Shown here: positions 17,422 to 25,325 of the stretch, piece after piece
Layout of the letters: the number at the start of each line of letters is the position of its first letter
Numbering within the stretch: position 1 is the first letter of the stretch
Assembly (NCBI GenBank): GCA_022449785.1
Contig: JAKURQ010000008.1
Coordinates: 1 to 33,300 of the forward strand
DNA: 33,300 nt
From: Candidatus Poseidoniia archaeon
GTDB taxonomy: Archaea > Thermoplasmatota > Poseidoniia > MGIII > CG-Epi1
Direction of reading: 5' to 3'
Notes under the pieces: model-generated
What the model was told of the DNA's origin: nothing
Databases searched by the model: none
The model's input: the letters and a program-made list of their open reading frames with translations, nothing else
Made by a program: the position numbers and the translations under genes

Positions 17422-17430
17422 TTTATAATA
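17422..17430. promoter_or_regulatory. TATA-like element shared by the PNPOx-like gene and rps19e
   Basis: TTTATAATA is the only clear TATA-like element in the 72-nt divergent spacer. It is about 28 nt from the minus-strand start at 17398 (leaderless). For the plus strand it predicts transcription near 17452, leaving a leader of about 19 nt before rps19e. Confidence 0.5.
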
Positions 17431-17456
17431 TAGTCCGTGTGGCGCGTCACCCCGCA

Positions 17457-17460
17457 GAGG
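17457..17460 (+). promoter_or_regulatory. Ribosome binding site of rps19e
   Basis: GAGG, 10 nt before the GTG start, inside an unusually GC-rich leader (17436-17460). One of the few Shine-Dalgarno-like sites in this window; it supports the GTG start. Confidence 0.5.
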
Positions 17461-17470
17461 TTTTATCCAC

Positions 17471-17923
17471 GTGACAACACACTACGACGTACCGGGTGAG
17501 CACTTGGTTGGCGCACTTGCCAACACACTCAAGAGCGATGAGGCTATTTCTCCTCCTGAATGGTCGAGTTTTGTAAAGACTGCAGTACACAAAGAAAAAT
17601 CTCCTTCACAACCAGATTGGTGGTATTTTAGAACAGCTTCAGTTCTTAGGAAGATTGGTGTTAATGGACCTATTGGAACAGAGCGCTTAGCTAGACACTA
17701 TTCTGGTGCAAGAGACAGAGGAGCTAAACCAAATAGAAGTGAAGGCGGTAGCCGTAAAGTTCTCAGATTAATAATGCAACAACTTGAAGTTGCAGGTTTG
17801 ATTGAAAAAGCAAAGCAAGGTGGACGAGGTTTAACACCTAAAGGTCAATCTATGCTTGACAATACAGCTTTTGATGTCAAGAAAAAATTAGAAAAGGAGA
17901 TTGCTTCACTTAGCAAATATTAA
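17471..17923 (+). CDS. rps19e: 30S ribosomal protein eS19
   Basis: 150 residues, typical for the archaeal/eukaryotic eS19 (S19e). Visible family features are [17 protein letters not shown] at the N-terminus, [30 protein letters not shown], the loop [24 protein letters not shown] and a C-terminal [20 protein letters not shown] winged-helix-like part. It is required for late maturation of the small subunit. The start is GTG at 17471; no ATG fits. It heads the cluster eS19-eL39-eL31-aIF6. Confidence 0.95.
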   Translation: MTTHYDVPGEHLVGALANTLKSDEAISPPEWSSFVKTAVHKEKSPSQPDWWYFRTASVLRKIGVNGPIGTERLARHYSGARDRGAKPNRSEGGSRKVLRLIMQQLEVAGLIEKAKQGGRGLTPKGQSMLDNTAFDVKKKLEKEIASLSKY

Positions 17924-17925
17924 TC

Positions 17926-18081
17926 ATGTCAAGTAGAAAAGTATATGGCAAGAAATTACGTTTGAACAAGTTAGTTAAACGTAATCGCCGAGTTCCAGCT
18001 TGGGTAATTCAGAGAACCAATAGGAACTTTACTACACACCCTAAGCGTCATTTTTGGCGTAGAGGAAAACTCCATAGGTGA
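17926..18081 (+). CDS. rpl39e: 50S ribosomal protein eL39
   Basis: A 51-residue, very basic protein starting at the ATG 2 nt after the eS19 stop. It reads [20 protein letters not shown] and continues with [15 protein letters not shown] and [11 protein letters not shown], matching eL39 (L39e) over the whole length, including the PxWVIxRTNR core. eL39 lines the peptide exit tunnel in archaea and eukaryotes. It is 6 nt upstream of eL31. Confidence 0.95.
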   Translation: MSSRKVYGKKLRLNKLVKRNRRVPAWVIQRTNRNFTTHPKRHFWRRGKLHR

Positions 18082-18087
18082 TAAAAT

Positions 18088-18414
18088 ATGGCAGACGATG
18101 AACTAATGCAGGAGAGATTATACACAATTCCATTACGTAAACTTCACAAGGTTTCACGTTCACGAAGGGCCCCTGTTGCTATGCGTATGGTTGAGGATTT
18201 TATCACTAGACATATGAAACCTGAAAGGGATGGAGAAGTTCTTCGCACTTCAGCAGATGCCAGAAGGGGCAGTGGCGAAGACAAGCAATTGTTTATCGAT
18301 CCGCCAGTTAATCAATTTATTTGGTCAAGAGGGATTGAAAAACCACCATCAAAGGTCAGAGTCCGTGCCTTAAAGTTTGAAGACGGAAGTGTAATAGTAC
18401 ACCTTGCTGAATAA
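18088..18414 (+). CDS. rpl31e: 50S ribosomal protein eL31
   Basis: 108 residues. The sequence RLYTIPLRKLHKVSRSRRAP, the helix AMRMVEDFITRHMKPE, and FIDPPVNQFIWSRGIEKPPSKVRV with a C-terminal beta strand match archaeal eL31 (L31e), which sits beside the polypeptide exit. It is somewhat longer than the usual archaeal 80-95 residues because of a charged loop (TSADARRGSGEDKQ, about 51-66). It follows eL39 by 6 nt and precedes aIF6 by 5 nt. Confidence 0.93.
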   Translation: MADDELMQERLYTIPLRKLHKVSRSRRAPVAMRMVEDFITRHMKPERDGEVLRTSADARRGSGEDKQLFIDPPVNQFIWSRGIEKPPSKVRVRALKFEDGSVIVHLAE

Positions 18415-18419
18415 CTTTC

Positions 18420-19097
18420 ATGGCTTTACTCCAGAAAGATCTTTTCAATAGTCCTTATTCTGGAGTTTTTTGTGCAACTAATGATTTAGTAACTCTTGTC
18501 CCTCCAGGTATACCAGATGATGATATGGAGGCCATTTCTGAGGCTTTAGGGACTAAAGTTGAAGTTATTACAATAGGAGGCAGTAGTGTTTTGGGTACAT
18601 TAATAGCAATGAATAACAAAGGTATTTTAGTTTCTAATTTAATTACCACTTTAGAATTAGAGAAATTAGAAGAAATTACAGCAGCTTTAGATTTGAATTT
18701 AGGCGTTCTATCGGAACGTTCAAATGCCATTGGAAACAATTTTTTGTTAAACGACAGTGGCGGTTTTTGCAATGAAAGATTATCTAAACAATCAAAAGTT
18801 GAATCTGAAAAAATCTTTGAAGTAGACATCACATCTCAATCCCTTAATGGAATGGACACGTTAGGGATGATAGGCTGTGCCAATACCAAAGGTGGTTTGT
18901 GCCATCCAGAAATTTCAGACAATGAAAAAGAAGTAATGGAAAAAGTCTTGAAAGTTCCTGTTATGGAAGGGACTGTTAATTTTGGTATGCCATTAGTAGG
19001 AGCTGGCATCATAAGTTCTTCTAAAGGTGCAATTTGTGGGAGACAAAGTACTGGTGTTGAATTAGGGCGTGTAGAAGAAGCTCTCAAATTATTCTAG
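18420..19097 (+). CDS. eif6: Translation initiation factor aIF6
   Basis: 225 residues, the expected length for the five-fold pseudosymmetric aIF6/eIF6. Repeated NxLV-like elements are visible: GVFCATNDLVTLVPPGI, STVLGTLIAMNNKGILVS-like GSSVLGTLIAMNNKGILVS, NAIGNNFLLND, DTLGMIGCANTKGGLCHPEIS and AGIISSSKGAICGRQSTGVELGRVEEAL. aIF6 binds the 50S subunit and prevents premature joining with 30S. It is the last gene of the ribosomal cluster; its last 9 nt overlap the convergent DUF531-like gene. Confidence 0.95.
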   Translation: MALLQKDLFNSPYSGVFCATNDLVTLVPPGIPDDDMEAISEALGTKVEVITIGGSSVLGTLIAMNNKGILVSNLITTLELEKLEEITAALDLNLGVLSERSNAIGNNFLLNDSGGFCNERLSKQSKVESEKIFEVDITSQSLNGMDTLGMIGCANTKGGLCHPEISDNEKEVMEKVLKVPVMEGTVNFGMPLVGAGIISSSKGAICGRQSTGVELGRVEEALKLF

Positions 19098-19607
19098 ATT
19101 ATTGATAATACTGGTTACAACCCCAATCTCAGAATCTAAGCTCAATTCAATCCCTTTATTGCTAATGTCTAAATGACATTCAGCTTTATGTAATAAAGTC
19201 CTCACATTCTTATTTCTTTTTTTATCGCACCCAAAAACCAATGCAATTTTTTCTTTCTTTGAAAGTGCCGTGACAAATTTAGAACTTTTAGCTTTGCTCT
19301 TATCAGGTTTTGATGTACAAATTACTATTTTTCCTAAATTCTCAGAAAGTGGTAATTTAGTAATTCGAATTCTACCATTTTTAGCTATTTCAAGTAACCT
19401 TTCTCCACTCTTTCCTATGCTAGTGGAAGTTGCTATCTCTCTAGCAAAATCAACAGGTGAATCATCAATTTTGAAGTTTACTAAGACTAAATGATATTCA
19501 TAAGCATAGCAAATGGGAGATATTTTTGCAATTAATCGACGATGTTCATCGCTAAAAACGTCATTTGATTTGGGGTTGACTAGGACTACATTTAGAGGAG
19601 GTGCCAC
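19089..19607 (-). CDS. DUF531-like archaeal protein (SPOUT-like fold suspected)
   Basis: 172 residues. The stretch HRRLIAKISPICYAYEYHLVLVNF followed by REIATSTSIGKSGERLLEIAKNGRI and, near the end, LLHKAECHLDISNKGIELSLDSEIG resembles my memory of the euryarchaeal DUF531 family, including the conserved position of a His-Leu-Asp-Ile segment. Members have been suspected to have an alpha/beta-knot (SPOUT) fold, which would suggest RNA methylation, but no function is established. It converges with aIF6 (9-nt overlap) and diverges from gyrA. The family assignment is from recall and less certain than the housekeeping genes around it. Confidence 0.6.
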   Translation of the reverse strand: MAPPLNVVLVNPKSNDVFSDEHRRLIAKISPICYAYEYHLVLVNFKIDDSPVDFAREIATSTSIGKSGERLLEIAKNGRIRITKLPLSENLGKIVICTSKPDKSKAKSSKFVTALSKKEKIALVFGCDKKRNKNVRTLLHKAECHLDISNKGIELSLDSEIGVVTSIINNLE

Positions 19608-19616
19608 AGAGTTGTT

Positions 19617-19636
19617 AGGGGAGTCCCTTTTAAGGG
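19617..19636. repeat. Overlapping inverted-repeat arms between the DUF531-like gene and gyrA
   Basis: AGGGGAGTCCCTTTTAAGGG contains AGGG-GAGT-CCCT and CCCTT-TT-AAGGG, so the central CCCTT can pair with either flank. The CTTTTAAG core is about 23 nt from the minus-strand start at 19607 and could act as its TATA box. Possibly regulatory for the divergent pair. Confidence 0.4.
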
Positions 19637-19665
19637 GGTTTATTCATAGGTTTGATTAGAAATTT

Positions 19666-19669
19666 GAGG
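19666..19669 (+). promoter_or_regulatory. Ribosome binding site of gyrA
   Basis: GAGG, 7 nt before the TTG at 19677. It supports use of this TTG, as does homology of the protein from codon 10 onward. Confidence 0.5.
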
Positions 19670-19676
19670 CCAAATA

Positions 19677-22265
19677 TTGACTCCTGAAAATACAGATACA
19701 ATTTTGAAGATAAGCTTGGAGAAAGAGATGCGGAAATCCTATCTGGATTACGCTATGTCAGTTATTGTAGGTAGAGCACTTCCTGATGCTAGAGATGGAC
19801 TAAAACCAGTTCACCGCAGAGTTCTTTACGCTATGAAGGAGATGGGTTCCGGTTCCAGATCACCATACAAAAAATCTGCAAGGATAGTAGGTGATACTAT
19901 GGGGAAGTATCATCCACATGGCGATCAAGCAATTTACGACACCATGGTTCGAATGGCTCAGAGTTTTTCCTTGCGTTATCCTTTGGTCGATGGTCAAGGC
20001 AATTTTGGTTCTATTGATGGCGATAAAGCTGCAGCTATGCGTTATACAGAATCTCGCTTGGCAACAATTGCAGATAGTGTTTTAGCAGATTTAGATGAGG
20101 AGACAGTTGATTTTAGAGATAATTATGATGGGTCTTTACAGGAACCTTCAGTTCTTCCTGGACTTTTGCCTGGACTTTTAGTGAATGGTTCCTCAGGAAT
20201 AGCAGTTGGTATGGCTACCAATATGGCTCCACATAATCTTTCCGAGATTTCTGAGGCTCTCAATCTGTTAATCGATAATCCAGAAACTTCATTAGCTGAA
20301 ATCATGAATGTTTTGCCAGGTCCTGATTTTCCAACAGGAGGCTCGATTATGGGTCGTAAAGGAATTTTTGATGCATATAGTGAGGGCCGAGGTTCTGTAA
20401 AGATTAGAGGGAAGATTGTCAATGAATCTACTGAAAAGAATGAGTATCTAGTAGTTACAGAGATACCATTTTTAGTTCAAAAAAATAGACTTCTAGAAGA
20501 CGTTTCTAAGATGGTTAGAGATAAAAAAATTGAAGGTATTAGAGATATTAGAGATGAATCTGATCAAAAAGGCATGAGGGTCGTTTTTGAACTAAAGAGA
20601 GATGCTTCACCTGTAATCGTTGAAAATCAATTATACAAACATTCAGTTTTAGAAACTAGTTTTGCAATTAATAATGTTGCACTTGTTAAAGGTCAACCAA
20701 GGCGTATGGGAATTATAGAGCTTTTACAAGTCTATTTAGATCATCGTAAAGAGATAATAACGCGTAGGACGCAGTTTAGGCTTAGAAAAGCAGAGGAAAG
20801 AGCTCACATTGTTGAAGGTTTGTTGCTAGCTTTATCAAAATTAGATAAAGTAATTGCCTTTATTCGAAAAGCAGCAGGACGTGATGCAGTCATTGAAGGG
20901 TTACAGAAAAATTTCAAACTTAGTGAAGTTCAATCGAAAGCTATAGCCGACATGCGTCTTTACCAACTTTCACAACAGGATGTTCAGGAAAGAGAAAACG
21001 AGTTAGAAGAATTGAAGAAGACTATGAGTGAATTAAAATCAATATTATCTGATTCTGCTAAAGTTTCTGCAATAATTAAAGAAGAATTAGCTGGGTTGAA
21101 TGAAAAATATGGTGATGAAAGACGAACATTGATTTCAGACTTTGATGGTGATTTAGCTACTGAGGATTTGATACCGCGCTCTCAGGTCGTAGTAATGCGA
21201 ACACATGAGGGTTATATCAAGCGAGTGGGCTTAGAAGAATACCAAGCACAAAATCGTGGTGGTAAGGGCCGTATTGGAATTAAAGCTAAAGAAGGAGATT
21301 TCCCTGTTGAATTGTATTCTATGAGTTCCCATGATCACCTACTTTTCTTTACAACTTCAGGCAGTATGTACTTTTTGAAAGCTTGGCAAATACCTGATGT
21401 TTCTAGATATTCTAAAGGGACTCCTTTGGTTCAACTCTTACAAAAGCTAGATGAAGGTCGTCAATCAAAAGATGAAAAAGTATTGTGTATGCTTCCAGTA
21501 GCAAATATTAGCGGAGATGGCCATTATTTCTTGTTTGCAACAAAGAATGGAATAATAAAGAAAACTCGTTTAGAAGAATATTCTTCAAGAATTCAGAGAG
21601 CATGGGCTCGAGATCAGGGTTTCAGGGCGATTACTCTAAAAGAGAATGATGAATTAGTGGGAGTTGATATTTCTGAAGGAGATAGTCAGGTCATGCTTGC
21701 AACTAAAGGAGGAATGGCAAATCGATTCTCTGAAGGTGAAATTCGAATTGTAGGTAGAAATGGTCAAGGAGTTATCGGTATGCGCTTGAAAGAAAATGAT
21801 GCAGTTATTGGTATGAGTTTAGTAAATGATGAAGATTTACTACTAACAATAACTCAGAAGGGTTATGGTAAAAGAGCAGAGGCAGGCAATTATAGATTGA
21901 CTAGACGTGGAGCTAAGGGCGTTCAGAACATTAAGGTTGATGAAAAGAGTGGTAATGTTGTAGCTACTTTAACGCCAGGCAACGCAAATCAGATTCTAGC
22001 TACAACTTCATCAGGTAAAGTTATCCGTACGCATATCGAAAGTATAAGGCAGATTGCAAGGGTTGGTCGTGGAGTTAAAGTGATGTCTGTTGATGAGAAT
22101 GAAGAGGTTGTTGCAGTTGCTTTACATGACGAAGACGATGAAGAGAGAAATGTTGACGTGGCACCTGAGAGTGAAGAATTATGTCCAGAATGTGGTGTTG
22201 GTAAATTAGTTCTTGATGGTGAAAAATATATCTGTGGCACTTGTGGATTAATTAAGGATGCGTGA
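19677..22265 (+). CDS. gyrA: DNA gyrase subunit A with C-terminal zinc ribbon
   Basis: 862 residues from a TTG start; the first ATG (codon 18) would cut the conserved N-terminal arm. With GyrB it introduces negative supercoils. The core shows [40 protein letters not shown] and [10 protein letters not shown] with the catalytic Tyr123. Codon 84, equivalent to E. coli Ser83 in the quinolone region, is Gln; Asp88 is kept. The C-terminal beta-pinwheel has a GyrA box variant QNRGGKG (usual QRRGGKG), so wrapping activity is likely. After an acidic linker the last 30 residues form CPECG-x-CGTCG, a zinc ribbon I do not know from GyrA. gyrB is not in the window. The end overlaps the deoxyhypusine synthase gene by 8 nt. 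Confidence 0.96.
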   Translation: MTPENTDTILKISLEKEMRKSYLDYAMSVIVGRALPDARDGLKPVHRRVLYAMKEMGSGSRSPYKKSARIVGDTMGKYHPHGDQAIYDTMVRMAQSFSLRYPLVDGQGNFGSIDGDKAAAMRYTESRLATIADSVLADLDEETVDFRDNYDGSLQEPSVLPGLLPGLLVNGSSGIAVGMATNMAPHNLSEISEALNLLIDNPETSLAEIMNVLPGPDFPTGGSIMGRKGIFDAYSEGRGSVKIRGKIVNESTEKNEYLVVTEIPFLVQKNRLLEDVSKMVRDKKIEGIRDIRDESDQKGMRVVFELKRDASPVIVENQLYKHSVLETSFAINNVALVKGQPRRMGIIELLQVYLDHRKEIITRRTQFRLRKAEERAHIVEGLLLALSKLDKVIAFIRKAAGRDAVIEGLQKNFKLSEVQSKAIADMRLYQLSQQDVQERENELEELKKTMSELKSILSDSAKVSAIIKEELAGLNEKYGDERRTLISDFDGDLATEDLIPRSQVVVMRTHEGYIKRVGLEEYQAQNRGGKGRIGIKAKEGDFPVELYSMSSHDHLLFFTTSGSMYFLKAWQIPDVSRYSKGTPLVQLLQKLDEGRQSKDEKVLCMLPVANISGDGHYFLFATKNGIIKKTRLEEYSSRIQRAWARDQGFRAITLKENDELVGVDISEGDSQVMLATKGGMANRFSEGEIRIVGRNGQGVIGMRLKENDAVIGMSLVNDEDLLLTITQKGYGKRAEAGNYRLTRRGAKGVQNIKVDEKSGNVVATLTPGNANQILATTSSGKVIRTHIESIRQIARVGRGVKVMSVDENEEVVAVALHDEDDEERNVDVAPESEELCPECGVGKLVLDGEKYICGTCGLIKDA

Positions 22266-23187
22266 AAATCCCGTAAAGGATATTCATATTGGGGCTAATA
22301 CTAGTCTTGAAGATTTAATTTCACAATTTGGAGAAGCAGGAGGCTTTGTTGCCTCCAAAATTGCTACAGCGACTTCTATTATGAAGAGCATGCAGGCAGA
22401 ATCGTGTACTAAATTTTTGTCATTTCCTGCAGATATCATGGCAACAGGAACTAGAGGATTAATTCGTCAATTAGTTGAAAATGACATGGTTGATGTTATC
22501 GTTACTACTTGTGGGACTTTAGATCATGATATAGCTAGAATATTGGCAGATTATTATCATGGAGATTTTGCTATGGATGATAAACAACTAAGGGAAGAGG
22601 GTGTTAACAGATTGGGAAATGTGCTAGTTCCAGATGATTCATACGGCATTCCAATTGAGAATTGGATGCAACCAATATTGGAAGAGCTTTATGCTAAAGA
22701 CAGTCGTTGGGTTCCCTGGAAGATTTGGCATGAATTGGGTTTACGTTTAGAGAAAGAAGCTAAGGGTTCAGAATCACTTTTAGCAATGTGTGCTAAGAAA
22801 AACATCAAAATCTTTGTTCCAGGTCCTACTGACGGTGCAGTAGGTTCTCAACTTTGGTTATTCTGGCAAAGTCATAAGGATTTTACCTTAGACATCCTTG
22901 CAGAAGAGCATGAACTGTCAGACATAGTTCATGAGGCAAAATCCACAGGTGCACTAATGGTCGGTGGTGGAATATCAAAGCATCATACTATTTGGTGGAA
23001 TCAATTTAGAGATGGCCTCGACTATGCCGTTCAGGTCACTACAGCCCCAGAATGGGATGGTTCATTGAGTGGAGCTCGCGTTCGAGAGGCTGTGTCTTGG
23101 GGTAAGGTTAGGCCCAAAGCTAGGAGAATAACTGTCGAAGGAGATGCAACAGTGCTTCTACCTTTGATATTAGGTCCATTATTATGA
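22258..23187 (+). CDS. dys: Deoxyhypusine synthase
   Basis: 309 residues. The enzyme moves the aminobutyl group of spermidine, via NAD, to a lysine of aIF5A, the first step to (deoxy)hypusine. Family features: [52 protein letters not shown], the GGGISKHH turn, and [20 protein letters not shown] followed by EAVSWGKVR, in which Lys283 matches the catalytic lysine (Lys329 in the human enzyme). The GLDYAVQ stretch has the usual Asp. It overlaps gyrA by 8 nt and the next gene by ATGA, so all three are likely in one transcript. Confidence 0.94.
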   Translation: MRENPVKDIHIGANTSLEDLISQFGEAGGFVASKIATATSIMKSMQAESCTKFLSFPADIMATGTRGLIRQLVENDMVDVIVTTCGTLDHDIARILADYYHGDFAMDDKQLREEGVNRLGNVLVPDDSYGIPIENWMQPILEELYAKDSRWVPWKIWHELGLRLEKEAKGSESLLAMCAKKNIKIFVPGPTDGAVGSQLWLFWQSHKDFTLDILAEEHELSDIVHEAKSTGALMVGGGISKHHTIWWNQFRDGLDYAVQVTTAPEWDGSLSGARVREAVSWGKVRPKARRITVEGDATVLLPLILGPLL

Positions 23188-23948
23188 GAGCAATAGTTCG
23201 TAGAGTTTCCGATTCCTTTGAAAAGGCACTAGCATCTTATTTTGGCAGTGGCCCTACGGATGTAAATGAAGCAAAATTGCAACATTCGCTATACGTCTCT
23301 AAATTGGAAGAGTTGGGTTTATCTGTAAAGATACTAGATTCTGATTTGAATTATCCTGATTGCTGTTTTGTGGAAGATCATGCAGTAATAGCTGGAGATT
23401 CAGCCCTGATTACAAATGCAGGCCATGATTCAAGAATAGGTGAAAAAGTTGTTGTTCAGGAAGCATTAGGGACTGATTTAGAATTACAATTTATGCCCTC
23501 TGAAGCTAGAATGGATGGCGGAGATGTTCTTCAATTTGGTAATAAATTTTTGGTTGGTCATAGTAGTCGTACAAATAAGGCAGCAATAGAATGTCTCAGA
23601 GAATTTTTAGCTAAAAGGGACTTTGGTTTGCATGTAATAGAAGTACCGAAAGAGTCACTTCATTTGATATCAGTTTGTACTTCACCGATGCCCAATGTTT
23701 TACTTGCACCAGAAGGTTGGTTTACTCTAGCAGATTTCCCAGAAGATTCAGAAGTGATTTGGGTTCCAAGTGACGAAGCATATGGAGCTAATGTTCTTCC
23801 TTTTGGAAAAGATGTTGTTGTTGCGAAAGGATACGACACAATTTCTAGTATTTTGACTGAAAGAGGTTTGACTTTACATACGCTTGATATGTCTCAATTC
23901 CGCGCAGCAGATGGTTCCTTGACCTGTCTTTCGTTGCTTTATGACTAA
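23184..23948 (+). CDS. Dimethylarginine dimethylaminohydrolase (DDAH)-like guanidine hydrolase
   Basis: 254 residues, the length of bacterial DDAH. Residues of the guanidine-modifying (GME) superfamily are in place: CCFVEDHAV (about 60-68), MDGGDVL (about 108-114), catalytic His160 in SLHLISVCT, and catalytic Cys248 in ADGSLTCLSLL at the C-terminus. The family hydrolyses methylated arginines to citrulline and methylamines; close relatives act on arginine or agmatine, so the substrate is not proven. The ATG overlaps the stop of deoxyhypusine synthase (ATGA), which suggests coupled translation and perhaps a joint role in polyamine, guanidino or aIF5A metabolism. Confidence 0.85.
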   Translation: MRAIVRRVSDSFEKALASYFGSGPTDVNEAKLQHSLYVSKLEELGLSVKILDSDLNYPDCCFVEDHAVIAGDSALITNAGHDSRIGEKVVVQEALGTDLELQFMPSEARMDGGDVLQFGNKFLVGHSSRTNKAAIECLREFLAKRDFGLHVIEVPKESLHLISVCTSPMPNVLLAPEGWFTLADFPEDSEVIWVPSDEAYGANVLPFGKDVVVAKGYDTISSILTERGLTLHTLDMSQFRAADGSLTCLSLLYD

Positions 23949-23957
23949 AATAAATGG

Positions 23958-23967
23958 TTTTATTATC
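23958..23967 (+). promoter_or_regulatory. TATA-like box for inositol-1-phosphate synthase
   Basis: TTTTATTATC, centred about 28 nt before the ATG at 23991, in the 42-nt gap after the DDAH-like gene. Fits a leaderless start. Confidence 0.5.
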
Positions 23968-23990
23968 AACCCTCAATATTATTCAATACA

Positions 23991-25325
23991 ATGAGTTCAA
24001 TAGGTAGTCCTGCAGATATAGAGTCTGCTAAAGGTAAGCTAGGAGTCCTTATGCCCGGTTTAGGTGCAGTAAGTACTACGTTTATTGCAGGTACCTTGGC
24101 CATTCGAAAAGGAATCTCAAGCCCTATTGGTTCATTAACACAAATGGGTTCATTACGTCTTGGAAAAAGGACAGATAATAATGAAGTTGAAATTAAGAAT
24201 TTTGTTCCACTATCTAGTTTAGATGATTTAGTATTTGGAGGCTGGGATATTTTTGAAGATAATTGCTATGAGGCAGCAGTAAATGCAGGAGTCATAGACA
24301 CGAAATTATTAGATCAAGTTAAAGATGAATTATCATCAATCAAACCAATGAAAGCCGTTTTCGACAAACATTTTGTTAAAAAATTAGATGGCACATATGT
24401 CAAATCAGTTAAGGGTCATAGAGCCAGAATAGAGGCACTAAGGCAAGACATTAGAGATTTCAAAAAGAAAAACAATGCTGAAAGAGTAGTAATGGTCTGG
24501 TGTGGAAGTACAGAAGTTTATCAAGAACCGAAAGGTTCAGTCTACGACACATTAGAATCTTTTGAAAAAGCTCTGGATGATGATGAAACATCAATAGCAC
24601 CTTCAATTCTCTATGCTTATGCTGCAATTAAAGAAGGAATACCATATGCAAATGGTGCCCCCAATCTTTCAGTTGATTTTCCTGCAATGTACTCTCTAGC
24701 AGCTCAAGAGGGTGTGCCAATCGCAGGTAAAGACTTCAAAACAGGTCAAACACTTATGAAAACTATTCTAGCACCAGGTTTCAAAGCTCGAAGAATAGGT
24801 ATTGATGGTTGGTTTTCAACAAATATTTTGGGTAATAGAGACGGAGAAGTTTTGGATGACCCTGAATCATTTAAAACAAAAGAAGTTTCAAAATTAGGAG
24901 TTTTAGAAGAAATATTAGAACCGGAAAAATATCCGGAGTTATATGGTGATTTGTACCATAAAGTTCGTATCAATTACTATCCGCCTCGTGGCGATAATAA
25001 GGAAGGTTGGGACAATATTGACATCAAAGGATGGTTGGGCTATCCAATGCAAATTAAAGTTGACTTCTTATGCAGAGATTCAATTTTGGCAGCACCTATT
25101 GTTCTTGATTTAGCCTTATTTTTGGATTTAGCTAAAAGATCAGGTATGCATGGAATCCAAGAATGGTTGTCCTTCTATTTCAAATCTCCAATGTGTAAAC
25201 CTGATTTGTATCCAATGCATGATTTATTTGCTCAAAAAGTCAAATTAGAAAATACTCTTCGCCATTTGATGGGCGAGACTCTCATTACACACCTTGGTTT
25301 AGATTATTACTACGAAGAGGATTGA
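23991..25325 (+). CDS. ino1: Inositol-1-phosphate synthase (MIPS)
   Basis: 444 residues. The enzyme converts glucose 6-phosphate to L-myo-inositol 1-phosphate through bound NAD; in archaea this feeds inositol-phospholipid head groups or di-myo-inositol phosphate. Family features: an NAD-binding GVLMPGLGAVSTTF (18-31), VVMVWCGSTEVY in the middle, NGAPNLSVD, the signature AGKDFKTGQT followed by the GWFSTNILGN segment, and KVDFLCRDSILAAPIVLDLALFLDLA near the end. The CDS is intact. The next gene starts at the last base of its stop codon. Confidence 0.95.
   Translation: MSSIGSPADIESAKGKLGVLMPGLGAVSTTFIAGTLAIRKGISSPIGSLTQMGSLRLGKRTDNNEVEIKNFVPLSSLDDLVFGGWDIFEDNCYEAAVNAGVIDTKLLDQVKDELSSIKPMKAVFDKHFVKKLDGTYVKSVKGHRARIEALRQDIRDFKKKNNAERVVMVWCGSTEVYQEPKGSVYDTLESFEKALDDDETSIAPSILYAYAAIKEGIPYANGAPNLSVDFPAMYSLAAQEGVPIAGKDFKTGQTLMKTILAPGFKARRIGIDGWFSTNILGNRDGEVLDDPESFKTKEVSKLGVLEEILEPEKYPELYGDLYHKVRINYYPPRGDNKEGWDNIDIKGWLGYPMQIKVDFLCRDSILAAPIVLDLALFLDLAKRSGMHGIQEWLSFYFKSPMCKPDLYPMHDLFAQKVKLENTLRHLMGETLITHLGLDYYYEED

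Noticed and set aside
23184-23948. Classifying the guanidine hydrolase as arginine deiminase
   Set aside because: It is too short (254 residues against about 400) and its motif layout matches DDAH.
25322-25324. TTG start one codon before the VAT1-like ATG
   Set aside because: The ATG at 25325 overlaps the ino1 stop in the common TGATG arrangement and is the stronger start.
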